A DNA stretch of 56,477 nt from an actinobacterium SCGC AAA044-N04 (GCA_000378885.1 KB900461.1:161847-218323); one strand, 5' to 3'. Counted from the first letter of the stretch, positions 40,330 to 50,500 are shown. The notes: a model not told the origin generated them from the letters alone. Program-made: numbers and translations.

Positions 40330-41727
40330 ATGTCCGCACTCAATCTCTATGACACAGCAACCCGTGAAGTAGGCGTCTTTAAGCCACTGATCCCGGGTCA
40401 CGTCTCTATGTATGTGTGCGGTGCAACTGTTCAATCACATCCACATATTGGCCATGTTCGAAGCGCAGTTAACTTTGATATTTTGCGCCGCTGGCTTACC
40501 TGGTCAGGCTATGACGTTACATTCATTAGAAACGTCACCGATATTGATGACAAGATTTTGCATAAGGCTGTGCACGAGAAATCACCATGGTGGGCAGTTG
40601 CCATGAAGTATGAGCGCATCTTTACTCAAGCTTTTGCTTCCTTAAATGTTTTACCACCTACCTATGAACCACGCGCAACCGGGCACATCACCCAAATGGT
40701 CGAACTGATGCAAAAACTTATTGATAACGGCGCTGCCTATGCCCCAGGCAATGGTGATGTGTATTTAGAGGTGCGCAAACTTAAGCGCTATTTAACTCTT
40801 TCAGGTCAAAAGCTTGATGATCTACAACCGGCAGCAGATGCCGATGAAACTTATAAAAAAGATCCACGCGATTTTGCACTGTGGAAAGCAGCAAAACCTG
40901 GAGATCCATCATGGCCAACACCATGGGGAGCAGGTCGTCCTGGCTGGCATTTGGAATGTTCTGCAATGGCGCACGCCTATCTTGGTGAGGCATTTGATAT
41001 TCACGGCGGCGGTTTAGATTTAGTTTTCCCTCACCATGAAAACGAGATCGCGCAATCAGAGGCAGCTGGTTATAAATTTGCTAACCGCTGGTTACATAAC
41101 GCTTGGGTTACTCAAGCTGGTGAAAAGATGAGTAAATCTCTTGGAAACACTTTGCAAGTTGAAACTATCTTGCAGCGCGTTCGTGGAATTGAACTGCGTT
41201 GGTATTTAGGCAGTGCGCACTATCGTTCAATGCTGGAGTACTCAGAGGCAGCGCTAGATGAATCAGCTGTGGCATTTCGTCGTATTGAAAACTTCTTAAC
41301 TCGCTCAGTTGAGATTCTTGGAAAACAACCAGAGCCAACGATTAACGATGCCTTTTGCGCGGCAATGAATGATGATTTAGCTGTGCCAGCAGGATTAGCT
41401 TCAATCTCTGAGAACCTACGTCTGGGAAATCAAGCAATTACTGATGGTGATAAAAAGGCGATTGCAAAGAATGCCAATGAAATCCGCGGTGCTCTGCAGA
41501 TTCTGGGCTGTGATCCCTTTGATACTAATTACCCACAAAGCGCGGCAGGAAATGTCAGCGCAGCACTTGATGGTGTTATTCAGTTGGCGCTAAAAGAGCG
41601 CGCAGCTGCACGTGAGCGTAAGGATTTCGCTGCATCAGATGCCATCCGTGATGGGTTGCTCGCTTTAGGAATTACAATTGAGGACACAGCACAAGGGCCG
41701 CGTTGGTCAATGGAAGAAAAGAGTTAA
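40330..41727 (+). CDS. cysS: Cysteinyl-tRNA synthetase
   Basis: A 465-residue class I aminoacyl-tRNA synthetase. Landmarks are the first zinc Cys in YVCGATVQ, the HIGH motif in PHIGHVRSAVNFD, LECSAMAHAYLG, FPHHENEIAQSEA, and the KMSKS loop in GEKMSKSLGN. The C-terminal DALR-type helical domain (ERAAARERKDFAASDAIRD) is present, which MshC paralogs lack or shorten, so it is cysS rather than mshC. It is 9 bp after ispDF and 2 bp before rlmB. Confidence 0.93.
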   Translation: MSALNLYDTATREVGVFKPLIPGHVSMYVCGATVQSHPHIGHVRSAVNFDILRRWLTWSGYDVTFIRNVTDIDDKILHKAVHEKSPWWAVAMKYERIFTQAFASLNVLPPTYEPRATGHITQMVELMQKLIDNGAAYAPGNGDVYLEVRKLKRYLTLSGQKLDDLQPAADADETYKKDPRDFALWKAAKPGDPSWPTPWGAGRPGWHLECSAMAHAYLGEAFDIHGGGLDLVFPHHENEIAQSEAAGYKFANRWLHNAWVTQAGEKMSKSLGNTLQVETILQRVRGIELRWYLGSAHYRSMLEYSEAALDESAVAFRRIENFLTRSVEILGKQPEPTINDAFCAAMNDDLAVPAGLASISENLRLGNQAITDGDKKAIAKNANEIRGALQILGCDPFDTNYPQSAAGNVSAALDGVIQLALKERAAARERKDFAASDAIRDGLLALGITIEDTAQGPRWSMEEKS

Positions 41728-41729
41728 CC

Positions 41730-42722
41730 ATGGCCGGCAATTCATCACGCAAAGGCGCAATTCGCCAATCAAAAAAGGGTCCATCTGCAGGTACTGGTGG
41801 AAAGAATAAGAAGCGTTTAACTGGCAAAGGTCCAACTCCTAAAGCTGAAGATCGTCCTTATCACGCAGCTGCAAAGCGCAAGAAAGCTGCAGAAAAGAAA
41901 GCAACTCGTTCTCCTTCTACGCGCTCAACTTCACCACGTGCAACAACGATGACTCGTTCTGCACCTTCTCGTGCACCACGCGGTGATCGTCCAAGAGGTG
42001 AAATCGTTGCAGGTCGTAACGCAGTTCTAGAGGCTTTGCGTGAAGCAGTTCCAGCCACAGAACTATTAGTTGCTCGCAGCATTGATGTTGATGATCGCGT
42101 TGCAGAATCACTCAAGCTGGCACTTCACTTAGGTCTTCCAATTCGCGAAGCACATCGCGCAGAAGTTGAAGGCATTTCACCTAATAGCCAGGGAATTGTT
42201 TTAGCTATTAAGCCATATCAATACTCATCATTTGAAGAAATCATGTCTCGTGCTAAAAATCCAGCACTTGTTGTTGCACTCGATGGCGTGACAGATCCAC
42301 GGAACTTAGGTGCCATTGTTCGAAGTGCTGCAGCATTTGGCGCAGCAGGTGTTCTTATGACTGAGCGCCGCGCTGCTGCAATGACTGCATCTGCATGGAA
42401 AGCATCAGCAGGAGCAGCTGCCCGTATGCCAATTGCACAGGTCACAAATCTTGCTCGCACTATTGATGCAGCTAAGAAGTTGGGTCTCTTTGTTGTGGGC
42501 CTCGATGGAGAATCTGAAGACACTATTGCTTCAATGAAGATTGCTGCAGAGCCAATCATGATTGTTGTTGGCAGTGAAGGAAAAGGACTTGCACGTTTAA
42601 CTCGAGAAAAGTGCGATCTTGTAATTTCTATTCCAATAAGTGCTTCAACTGAGTCATTGAACGCTTCAGTTGCTACATCGATTGCGCTCTTTCATATAGA
42701 TCAGGCACGCCGTAAGGGGTAA
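41730..42722 (+). CDS. rlmB: 23S rRNA 2'-O-methyltransferase (RlmB-like, SpoU family)
   Basis: About 330 residues from ATG 41730; an in-frame ATG 27 bp upstream lies within cysS. Residues 1-85 are a basic Lys/Arg/Ser extension typical of actinobacterial members. Then come the substrate-binding domain (GEIVAGRNAVLEALREA) and the knotted SpoU domain with DPRNLGAIVRSAAAFGA, IVVGSEGKGLARLTREKCD and ESLNASVATSIALF. It methylates a guanosine of 23S rRNA with AdoMet. Confidence 0.9.
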   Translation: MAGNSSRKGAIRQSKKGPSAGTGGKNKKRLTGKGPTPKAEDRPYHAAAKRKKAAEKKATRSPSTRSTSPRATTMTRSAPSRAPRGDRPRGEIVAGRNAVLEALREAVPATELLVARSIDVDDRVAESLKLALHLGLPIREAHRAEVEGISPNSQGIVLAIKPYQYSSFEEIMSRAKNPALVVALDGVTDPRNLGAIVRSAAAFGAAGVLMTERRAAAMTASAWKASAGAAARMPIAQVTNLARTIDAAKKLGLFVVGLDGESEDTIASMKIAAEPIMIVVGSEGKGLARLTREKCDLVISIPISASTESLNASVATSIALFHIDQARRKG

Positions 42723-42726
42723 GTAG

Positions 42727-43512
42727 GTGATTTACACTCGTTTTATAGCACTCGGTGACTCCTATACCGAGGGTATGTCTGATGAAAAACTGCATGGCAA
42801 CTACCGTGGTTGGGCAGATCGCGTTGCAGATGGCATGGCAAAAGCGCATCCAGATTTCACTTATGCCAACTTAGCTATTCGCGGAAAACTTGTCAGACAA
42901 GTTCTAGATGAGCAGATTGAAGCAGCGCTAGCCCAAGTAACTGGTCCCGAAACTCTCATCTCTTTTCATGCTGGTGCAAATGATGTTATTAGACCTGGAT
43001 ATAAGGCCGAGATTGTTCTAGCTCAATACACCGATGCTGTTAGACGCCTTGCTGCATCAGGTGCCACCATTTTGCTATTTACAGTTTTAGAGCGCACAGG
43101 AAACACTGGACGCTCTGCCAAGATGTGGGAAGAGCGCTTTGGTGGATTTAATAAAAATGTACGTGCCGTTGGAGAAGAAGTAGGCGCGATTATTGCTGAT
43201 GCAAATGAAGAACCCGCCTTTAGCGATCGTAGATTCTTAGCATTTGATCGCTTGCACTTAAATGCTATGGGACATGAGCGTGTTGCAGAAGCTGTGCTTG
43301 AACTTCTAGAACTTCCATTTGATGCAAGATGGCGTGATCCTCTGCCACCTGCAAAGCCTGAACCTAAGTTATTTAAAGTCGCTGTGAGCGTTTTGTGGTT
43401 TATTACTTTTGCTCTGCCATGGATGTGGCGACGTGCACGCGGAAAATCATCAGGAGATGGTCGAAGCTGCAAATATCCAATTGCCATACACTGGCCACTG
43501 AATTTAGATTGA
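42727..43512 (+). CDS. SGNH/GDSL-family hydrolase
   Basis: A 261-residue esterase-like protein starting with GTG 42727. Block I ALGDSYTEG has the nucleophilic Ser, GANDVIRPG is block III, and DRLHLNAMGH carries the Asp-x-x-His. No signal peptide is visible. The C-terminus has a hydrophobic segment (VSVLWFITFALPWMW) followed by RRARGKSSGDGR, as in other actinobacterial members. It is the last gene of the carD-side cluster and overlaps the convergent beta-galactosidase gene by 9 bp. Confidence 0.85.
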   Translation: MIYTRFIALGDSYTEGMSDEKLHGNYRGWADRVADGMAKAHPDFTYANLAIRGKLVRQVLDEQIEAALAQVTGPETLISFHAGANDVIRPGYKAEIVLAQYTDAVRRLAASGATILLFTVLERTGNTGRSAKMWEERFGGFNKNVRAVGEEVGAIIADANEEPAFSDRRFLAFDRLHLNAMGHERVAEAVLELLELPFDARWRDPLPPAKPEPKLFKVAVSVLWFITFALPWMWRRARGKSSGDGRSCKYPIAIHWPLNLD

Positions 43513-46512
43513 AGTAAGAGCCCATTCCCAGGTGTGTAGGCCTGGTTTAATTTTGTATTTAGGCAGAGTATCTGGGCCACATGAGGATGTTCCAACACCG
43601 CGATGTGCGCCATCGATATGAACAACGACGTTGCCACATGCTTTTACTTCAACATCATGGGTGGCATCAGCTAAATCCACTGCTCTATTAGGCGTTACAG
43701 AGACCTGTAATGGCTTACCCATGTGGACTCGAACTCCGTGCCCAGTTGCATCTGTGAGCTCAAACCAGCGCACGGCGTTATGACCACCGTTTTCTTGTGG
43801 CCTGACATATGGAATGTATTGATTTGCAACAGTGGAAACAAAGCGATGAATACGAGCAATCTTTCGATCTGGGTATGACTCGTCGGGACCAGAACCAAAC
43901 CAGGTCACATCAGTGAGCCCGCCATCTAATTCGAAGTTAATACCAACACGCGCAACATCTGTTAGAACCTTAGGTAGCGTTACAGACTCTTTGACTCTAA
44001 AGCCATCGGCCACAGGAGTAATTACTTGAACATGTTTAATGCTAATTCCAGTACTAGTCTGCCAGGTGTTTGTGACTTTAGTGCTGGTGCGATTTTGTGA
44101 AACAACACAGTCTGTGCGATCCATATCGCGCAAGCCCCAACGATTCCATTTAGTGGCCATGTGTCCGATGCGATCATTATCTGTTGGTGCGCGCCAAAGA
44201 GTTAGTGCCGGTGCAACAACTCCGCGTGGCAGAACAATCTGGCCGTAATCATCTAGAACATTTGTGTATTCATTAGAGGCTTTTGCACTCTTAATTGTTA
44301 GAGCACGTGAAGGCAGAGCCATTTGATTCCAGCCAACTTCAGTAAATGCTGGTGCCCATGGGGTGCTATCAATGTTAATGATGGTGAAAGTAATGAAGCG
44401 CTCACCTGGGCCATCGGCCTTGGCTAAATGCCTTGATGAAACTTTAAATGCAACAGTTTTACGTGGTGCAACCTTAGGCAGCTTTACTTTGCCACTATCG
44501 ATGATGAGGCCATCGCGAGCAATAGTCCAGCTCACTTCATACTCACTCAAGTCTTTAAAGAAGTGCTTGTTAAAGATTTTGAAAGAACCAGTTGATGCCT
44601 TTACTGCGCTGATGTTGGCAGGGGCAGCAATAGCCTTAAATTCAGCCATTGCAGGCTTAGCGGTGCGATCTGGGAAAACCATTCCATCACAGCAGAAGTT
44701 GCCATCATGCTTCTTCTCACCGTAGTCACCGCCATAAGCGTTGCGCTTTGATCCGTCCGGCATTGTTTGAACTGGACCGTGATCCCAGAACTCCCAGATA
44801 AATCCGCCTTGCAGACCTCTGGTTGTTTCAATAACTTCCCAGTACTCAGCCAGAGTTCCATTGCTATTACCCATAGCGTGGGAGTACTCGCACATAATCA
44901 ATGGGCGATCTGCTTTTGCAGAAGTTGCATACTCCTTAATTGCAGTAACAGCTGGATACATCGGACAAATAACATCAGTGAGTGAATGTGAACCCATCCA
45001 GTTACCGCGGATGCCACCTTCATAGTGAAGTGGGCGCGATGGATCAAAGTTACGGGCATAGGCAGCAGCTGCTTCATGGTTAGTTCCAGCACCTGATTCA
45101 TTACCAAGTGACCACATGATTGCTGCAGGGTGATGAATGTCGCGCTGAATCATTCGCCCCACACGATCAACAAATGCAGTTAAATACTTTGCATCATCAC
45201 AGATGGATGCAATGAATGCGTGTGATTCAATATTTGCTTCACCAATGACATAGAAACCAAGCTCATCACAGAGATCTAGGAAAGCTGCATCGTTGGGATA
45301 GTGGGATGTGCGAACTGCGTTGAAGTTCCAACGCTTGAGTTCAAGTAAGTCTTCGCGCATATCTTCACGAGTAAGTGCGCGGCCTGTGTAACGGTTGAAA
45401 TCGTGGCGGTTAACGCCATAAAACATTACTGGTTGACCATTTACTAAGAAGTCTTGGCCCTTTACTTCAATGGATCTAAAGCCAATCTTTTGTTGTGAAA
45501 CTTCAACGATGTTGCCATCTGGATCAATGAGTTCAATGTGGAGGGTGTAGAGATGAGGGGATTCTGCTGACCAGGCTTTAACTTTAGGAATGCGGGTATT
45601 TACATGGATTTTCCCGGCTGGCCATGGCTCATTTTCCAAAATAGCTTTCTTGGCATCTTCTGGCATATTGCCATGCCAAAACTTTCCATGGAAATACTCA
45701 TCACTTCTAGCCTTTAACGATTCAGGGCGCTCAGTCCATTTGGGGGATTGGAAAGTTTTTAGCGTTGATTCAAGGTTTGCCGCTTTAACTTTTGGTAACT
45801 CTTCAATGGATGCACGCAAGGTGTAGTTGTGTGTTGAGATGTTATCGATTGAGGCGATGTGCGCACGGATGTCAAGAGTTCCTGTGGTGCGATCTTTTTC
45901 AAGACCTGCAGTTGTGTAGAAACGTTCAATGAAAACTTTATTAGTTGCAAAGAGTTTTACAGAACGAGTAATTCCTCCATGCCACCATTGGTCTTGGTCC
46001 TCAATGAAAGTTGCATCTGACCATTTTGTAACATCAATGCGCACAACGTTGTTTCCACGCTTAACAAAGCTTGTAACATCAAATTCTGCAGCAAGGCGTG
46101 AATCTTTTGTAAGACCCACTTCGACACCATTGATGAATACAACTGCTACAGATTCATAACCGCCAAGGTGTAAAACAATGCGCTTGCCCATCCAGCCATC
46201 AGGAAGATCGAAATCTCGCTCATACACTCCATGTGGGTTTTCATCTGGAACAAATGGTGGTTGTTCTTCAAATGGCATTTGAGTGTTTGTGTAAATTGGT
46301 TTATCGAAAAATACAGCGCTCTCTTCTTGCATTGTCCATAAACCGGGAACTGGGATCGTTGCCCACTTGCGACCTAAAGGCGCACGGGGAGAGCGAAGAA
46401 GTTGGAAGCGCCATGTTCCATCAAGGCTTATTTTTTCTAGATGCTCGATATTGAGCATCGGTAGACGATTTACTGAGGTGGTTTCAGGGCTCATCCAGTA
46501 ATTCGTCATCAT
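43504..46512 (-). CDS. Beta-galactosidase, GH2 (LacZ type)
   Basis: About 1002 residues. The start is placed at ATG 46512 (or 46509), giving NYWMSPETTSVNRLP, which matches LacZ N-termini; a longer frame opening at 46554 would run through the palindrome upstream. Domain order is LacZ-like: sugar-binding domain, Ig-like domain, TIM barrel, and a late beta-sandwich. The acid/base Glu is in MWSLGNESGAGTNHE and the nucleophile Glu in LIMCEYSHAMGNSNG. No signal peptide, so it cleaves beta-galactosides in the cytoplasm. No permease gene is adjacent. A palindromic operator candidate lies 35-52 bp upstream of the start. Confidence 0.88.
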   Translation of the reverse strand: MMTNYWMSPETTSVNRLPMLNIEHLEKISLDGTWRFQLLRSPRAPLGRKWATIPVPGLWTMQEESAVFFDKPIYTNTQMPFEEQPPFVPDENPHGVYERDFDLPDGWMGKRIVLHLGGYESVAVVFINGVEVGLTKDSRLAAEFDVTSFVKRGNNVVRIDVTKWSDATFIEDQDQWWHGGITRSVKLFATNKVFIERFYTTAGLEKDRTTGTLDIRAHIASIDNISTHNYTLRASIEELPKVKAANLESTLKTFQSPKWTERPESLKARSDEYFHGKFWHGNMPEDAKKAILENEPWPAGKIHVNTRIPKVKAWSAESPHLYTLHIELIDPDGNIVEVSQQKIGFRSIEVKGQDFLVNGQPVMFYGVNRHDFNRYTGRALTREDMREDLLELKRWNFNAVRTSHYPNDAAFLDLCDELGFYVIGEANIESHAFIASICDDAKYLTAFVDRVGRMIQRDIHHPAAIMWSLGNESGAGTNHEAAAAYARNFDPSRPLHYEGGIRGNWMGSHSLTDVICPMYPAVTAIKEYATSAKADRPLIMCEYSHAMGNSNGTLAEYWEVIETTRGLQGGFIWEFWDHGPVQTMPDGSKRNAYGGDYGEKKHDGNFCCDGMVFPDRTAKPAMAEFKAIAAPANISAVKASTGSFKIFNKHFFKDLSEYEVSWTIARDGLIIDSGKVKLPKVAPRKTVAFKVSSRHLAKADGPGERFITFTIINIDSTPWAPAFTEVGWNQMALPSRALTIKSAKASNEYTNVLDDYGQIVLPRGVVAPALTLWRAPTDNDRIGHMATKWNRWGLRDMDRTDCVVSQNRTSTKVTNTWQTSTGISIKHVQVITPVADGFRVKESVTLPKVLTDVARVGINFELDGGLTDVTWFGSGPDESYPDRKIARIHRFVSTVANQYIPYVRPQENGGHNAVRWFELTDATGHGVRVHMGKPLQVSVTPNRAVDLADATHDVEVKACGNVVVHIDGAHRGVGTSSCGPDTLPKYKIKPGLHTWEWALTSI

Positions 46513-46546
46513 GTGGGTAAGTCTGCCACTGAGCCTAGATTGGCGC

Positions 46547-46564
46547 CTAATCACTCTTGATTAG
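46547..46564 (-). promoter_or_regulatory. Palindromic operator candidate CTAATCA-N4-TGATTAG
   Basis: Seven-bp perfect arms (46547-46553, 46558-46564) between the beta-galactosidase gene and divergent ppk. It lacks the central CG of most LacI-family operators, so another repressor family is likely. Confidence 0.5.
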
Positions 46565-46620
46565 CCTGATAGCCTTAGTCCAGTCATTCAGAATTCACTT
46601 AACAAGGACACAATTTCCCC

Positions 46621-48678
46621 ATGAAGCTGCAAAACATTACCGACCGCGAAATGAGTTGGCTCTCATTTAATCAGCGGGTGTTGGAGTTGGCTGAAGATCC
46701 AGCGATGCCTTTGCTTGAGCGCGTGAGATTCTTGGCGATTTTTTCATCCAACCTTGATGAGTTTTATATGGTCCGCGTTGCAACCTTGATGAGTAAGTTA
46801 GAAAACGGTGTAAGCGCAGCCAATGTTGCCGGATTCACCCCTATCGAATTAATGAAGCAAGTATCTCTTAAAACAAATGCGTTGATGGAGCGTCAGTCAT
46901 CTGTTTTACATGATGAGATTATTCCGGCACTGAAAAACTCTGGAATCGAGTTTGTTCTGTGGAATCAAATAGATGAAACTGAGCGTGCATATGTCACCAA
47001 ATTATTTCAGGATCGTATTTTTCCAGTTTTAACTCCATTAGCCGTAGACCCCTCCCACCCATTTCCATATATCTCAGGGCTCTCTTTGAATTTAGCGGTA
47101 ATAGTTAAAAACCCAACTTCGCATGAAGAGTTCTTTGCCCGCGTTAAGGTGCCAGAGATTTTGCCACGCTTTATTGCAACAGCTAAATCAGGCTCAACAA
47201 GATTTCTACCTTTAGAGGAGTTAATTGCTATTCATCTCCAGGATCTCTTTCCAGGAATGATTATTGAAGATCACTACACATTTCGTATCACTCGAAATCA
47301 AGATATGGATCTAGACGAAGAAGAATCAGAAGATATTTTGACATCTATCGAGCAAGAACTTGCTCGTCGCCGATTCGGTCCACCGGTTCGCTTAGAGATT
47401 GAAAACGGTGTGGATGAAAAACTCGTGGAAAAACTAGCCCAAGAGTTGAAAATTAATCCAGAAAATGTAATTCATATGGATGCCCCCCTTGATTTAACTT
47501 CACTGAACAAGATTGCAGATCTTGATTTTCCTGAGCTAAAGTTTGATCGTTTTAGATCTCGCACAGCTAAAGCACTCTCTGAAGTGGATCAAGAAGACCC
47601 TGATCTATTCTTCGCTGCAATCCGCCAGGGTGAAATTCTGCTCCACCACCCCTATGAATCCTTCACTTCATCAGTGGTGCAGTTCCTGCAAAACGCTGCC
47701 CAAGACCCACAAACCTTGGCAATTAAGCAGACGCTTTATAGAACTTCAGGTGATTCACCTGTTGTTGAAGCTTTGATTGAAGCGGCCGAAGCAGGCAAAC
47801 AAGTTTTGGCGGTTATTGAAATCCGTGCACGCTTTGATGAACAGGCAAATGTGCGCTGGGCCCGAAAGTTAGAAGCAGCTGGTGTACACGTTGTTTATGG
47901 ACTTATGGGGTTAAAAACACATGCCAAGCTCTCACTCGTTATTCGTGATGAAGCAAATGGTATTCGTCGTTACTGTCACATGGGCACAGGAAACTACAAT
48001 CCAAAAACTGCTCGTATCTATGAGGATCTAGGAATCTTAAGTGCCGATCCTGAACTCACTGAAGATCTAACAAAATTATTTAATCAATTGTCAGGCTTTG
48101 CACCGCAATCTGAGTATTCACGGCTTTTGGTAGCTCCGCGAACTTTGCGCTCTGGAATTACAGAACGCATCGATCGAGAAATTGTGAATGCTAAAGATGG
48201 GAAACCTTCTGGCATCCAACTCAAACTCAACTCTATTTTAGATGAAGGATTTGTTGCCAAACTCTATGAGGCATCACAAGCCGGTGTGAAGATTGAACTC
48301 TTGGTTCGAGGAATCTGTGCTGTGCAACCTGGCATTAAAGGAGTTTCAGAGAACATCACCGTCAAATCTGTGTTGGGTCGCTTCCTTGAGCACTCACGTA
48401 TTTTCCATTTTGTTAATGGTGGAAATAATGAATATTGGATTGGTAGTGCTGACTTGATGGGCCGTAACCTGGATCGCCGCGTGGAGAGTTTGGTGCGAAT
48501 CGATAAAAAAGAGCATCAGCACCGCCTGCAAGAGATTCTTGATTTAGGTTTGAGCTCAGATAGCTCAAGCTGGCAACTCTCTGGAACTGATTGGGTGAGA
48601 GTCTCAAAAAACAGTAAGGGACAAGCCTTACTTGATGTGCACTCAGCCTTTATTCACACCTACTCAAGGGAGCGTTAA
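46621..48678 (+). CDS. ppk: Polyphosphate kinase
   Basis: A 685-residue Ppk1 enzyme that reversibly makes polyphosphate from ATP. It has the N-terminal REMSWLSFNQRVLELAED, the head domain SNLDEFYMVRVA, the catalytic His region in GLKTHAKLSLVIRDE and the second His motif YCHMGTGNYNPKTARIYEDLG, plus ELLVRGICAVQPGI. An AAGGAC Shine-Dalgarno lies before the ATG. It is followed closely by the Nudix/SixA gene and then convergent ppx, giving a polyphosphate synthesis and breakdown block. Confidence 0.93.
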   Translation: MKLQNITDREMSWLSFNQRVLELAEDPAMPLLERVRFLAIFSSNLDEFYMVRVATLMSKLENGVSAANVAGFTPIELMKQVSLKTNALMERQSSVLHDEIIPALKNSGIEFVLWNQIDETERAYVTKLFQDRIFPVLTPLAVDPSHPFPYISGLSLNLAVIVKNPTSHEEFFARVKVPEILPRFIATAKSGSTRFLPLEELIAIHLQDLFPGMIIEDHYTFRITRNQDMDLDEEESEDILTSIEQELARRRFGPPVRLEIENGVDEKLVEKLAQELKINPENVIHMDAPLDLTSLNKIADLDFPELKFDRFRSRTAKALSEVDQEDPDLFFAAIRQGEILLHHPYESFTSSVVQFLQNAAQDPQTLAIKQTLYRTSGDSPVVEALIEAAEAGKQVLAVIEIRARFDEQANVRWARKLEAAGVHVVYGLMGLKTHAKLSLVIRDEANGIRRYCHMGTGNYNPKTARIYEDLGILSADPELTEDLTKLFNQLSGFAPQSEYSRLLVAPRTLRSGITERIDREIVNAKDGKPSGIQLKLNSILDEGFVAKLYEASQAGVKIELLVRGICAVQPGIKGVSENITVKSVLGRFLEHSRIFHFVNGGNNEYWIGSADLMGRNLDRRVESLVRIDKKEHQHRLQEILDLGLSSDSSSWQLSGTDWVRVSKNSKGQALLDVHSAFIHTYSRER

Positions 48679-48680
48679 AT

Positions 48681-49580
48681 ATGAGCGAAGAATCCCAAGT
48701 TATTTACGCCGCTGGCGCAGTGCTGTGGCGCCAAGTGGGAAAGAAGAAGATTGAGTTAGCAGTAATCCACCGTCCGCGTTATGACGATTGGTCACTGCCA
48801 AAAGGAAAGTTAGATCCTAATGAAACGATGATTGGATGTGCATATCGCGAAGTAATGGAAGAGACTGGGTATGCACCTGTCTTTGGTCCAGAAATTGGTG
48901 ATGTGACATATGAAGTTGATGGGATAAAGAAGATTGTTAAGTATTGGTCTGCCCAAGTTATAGGTGAGCCAACTGGCACTACAGACCCACTCGAAGTTGA
49001 TCAACTTCTGTGGTTATCACCGGCTGATGCTAAAAAGAAATTAACGCTAGAAGATGACAAATCACTCGTTGATTTCTTTTTAGAGTTTAACTCTGGCACA
49101 ACACCACTTGTTCTTTTGCGCCATGCTAAAGCAGTGAAGCGCGAAGATTGGGATGGAGATGATGGGGATCGTCCATTAGCCCAACTCGGTCAGATTCAAT
49201 CTAAGCGAATGCTTTCACTCTATCTACCTTATGGAATTCAAGAGATTCATTCATCCGATGCTCAGCGTTGTATTGAAACCATTGATCCGATGGCTCGCTC
49301 ACTCAAGATGAATGCTATTTACTCTGCAGATTTAAGTGAGCATGGATTTGCTAAAGATAAGGAAGCACCACTTGATTATGCACAAGATTTAATGGATCAA
49401 GGCAAGAGCGCAATTATCTGCAGCCACAACCCTATTTTGCCTAAGCTTTTGAAGAAGTTAATTGGTAAAAAGAACTTCAAGCAGCTTGATCAAAAGCTGG
49501 AGCCAGGTGAAGCATGGGTTTTGCACTATAGAGATGGCGAAATCATTGCAATTGACTGGGTTGAAGCACCTAAAGCTTAG
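48681..49580 (+). CDS. Nudix hydrolase fused to SixA-type phosphatase (MutT1-like)
   Basis: A 299-residue two-domain protein. Residues ~5-135 are Nudix with the full box GKLDPNETMIGCAYREVMEE (then TG). Residues ~145-295 are a histidine phosphatase with LVLLRHAKAVKRED and a later ICSHNP His. This is the layout of mycobacterial MutT1, which acts on 8-oxo-dGTP and diadenosine polyphosphates. It begins 2 bp after the ppk stop, has a GGGAG Shine-Dalgarno, and overlaps the convergent ppx gene by 4 bp. Confidence 0.88.
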   Translation: MSEESQVIYAAGAVLWRQVGKKKIELAVIHRPRYDDWSLPKGKLDPNETMIGCAYREVMEETGYAPVFGPEIGDVTYEVDGIKKIVKYWSAQVIGEPTGTTDPLEVDQLLWLSPADAKKKLTLEDDKSLVDFFLEFNSGTTPLVLLRHAKAVKREDWDGDDGDRPLAQLGQIQSKRMLSLYLPYGIQEIHSSDAQRCIETIDPMARSLKMNAIYSADLSEHGFAKDKEAPLDYAQDLMDQGKSAIICSHNPILPKLLKKLIGKKNFKQLDQKLEPGEAWVLHYRDGEIIAIDWVEAPKA

Positions 49581-50500
49581 TTATTAAGCCAGTCCAAGCG
49601 ACGAAGTACTACACCTTCGCGCAGCGCCCACGGGCATATTTCCACGCGGTCTAGATCTAATGCACTCATTGTTGCACGCGCAACTATCGCTCCAGCAACA
49701 ATTTGTTGTGCTCGGCTATTAGACACACCAGGAAGATCTGCTCGTGATTTATTTGTCATATCTGCAAGCTTTGAAATCATGGCCTTTAAGTTAGCGCTCT
49801 CTAGATACTTTGGATTTTCATTAAACATATGGCCAGAAAGTCTGGCAAGAGTTCTAAAAGTCTTACTCGTTGCTACAAAATGATTTGCATCATGTGCACG
49901 AAGAATTGAAGGGAGTTCATCTTCTAGTTTGCTACTAACAAATTCTTCTAAGAACTTAACACCTTTAGAGTTATAGGGATCTCCGCTCAAGAAATCTCGA
50001 GTTAAACGAGCAGCACCTAGTGGCAAAGACAAAGTTGCTTCTGGGTTTTCATCAACACCTGATGCAATTTCAAGTGAGCCACCACCAATGTCAATAACCA
50101 AAAGTTTTCCAGCCGACCAACCTAACCAGCGGCGCACTGCTAGAAAAGTCATGCGAGCTTCTTCATCGCCGGTTAGGATTTGTAAATCAATCTGGTGACG
50201 TTGATTAATATCTTGAATAATCTTTGGTCCATTTTTGGCATCACGAATAGCCGAAGTTGCAAACGCTAAAATTTCATCTGTTTGATTCTCATTGGCATGT
50301 GCAACTGAATCGCCAACTGCTTGATGCAGTAGATCGATTCCTTCAGGTGTAATTGAGCCAGTGGCATCGAGATATTCAGTCAGGCGAAGTTCAACTTTAA
50401 AACTAGTTGCAGGTTCTGGACGGGCACCCAGGTGGGCATCCATCACCTGTAAATGGATGGTATTTGAGCCCACATCTAAAACGCCTAATCTCACCGGCAC
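49577..50500 (-). CDS. Exopolyphosphatase / pppGpp phosphatase family protein
   Basis: A 307-residue Ppx/GppA protein of the ASKHA fold. Phosphate-1 loop VLDVGSNTIHLQVMD, Phosphate-2 LLVIDIGGGSLEIASG and the central ILTGDEEARMTFLAVRRWLG are clear. The short form equals actinobacterial Ppx1/2. It degrades polyphosphate and/or pppGpp. GTG start. It faces ppk and the Nudix/SixA gene. Confidence 0.87.
   Translation of the reverse strand: MPVRLGVLDVGSNTIHLQVMDAHLGARPEPATSFKVELRLTEYLDATGSITPEGIDLLHQAVGDSVAHANENQTDEILAFATSAIRDAKNGPKIIQDINQRHQIDLQILTGDEEARMTFLAVRRWLGWSAGKLLVIDIGGGSLEIASGVDENPEATLSLPLGAARLTRDFLSGDPYNSKGVKFLEEFVSSKLEDELPSILRAHDANHFVATSKTFRTLARLSGHMFNENPKYLESANLKAMISKLADMTNKSRADLPGVSNSRAQQIVAGAIVARATMSALDLDRVEICPWALREGVVLRRLDWLNN

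Noticed and set aside
40330-41727. Possible mshC (mycothiol ligase) rather than cysS
   Set aside because: The protein keeps the KMSKS loop and the C-terminal helical domain and has cysS neighbours (ispDF, rlmB), so cysS is the better call.
43023-43637. A 204-residue minus-strand frame opposite the GDSL hydrolase
   Set aside because: It is antisense to conserved GDSL motifs and overlaps the beta-galactosidase 3' end; no promoter or family match.
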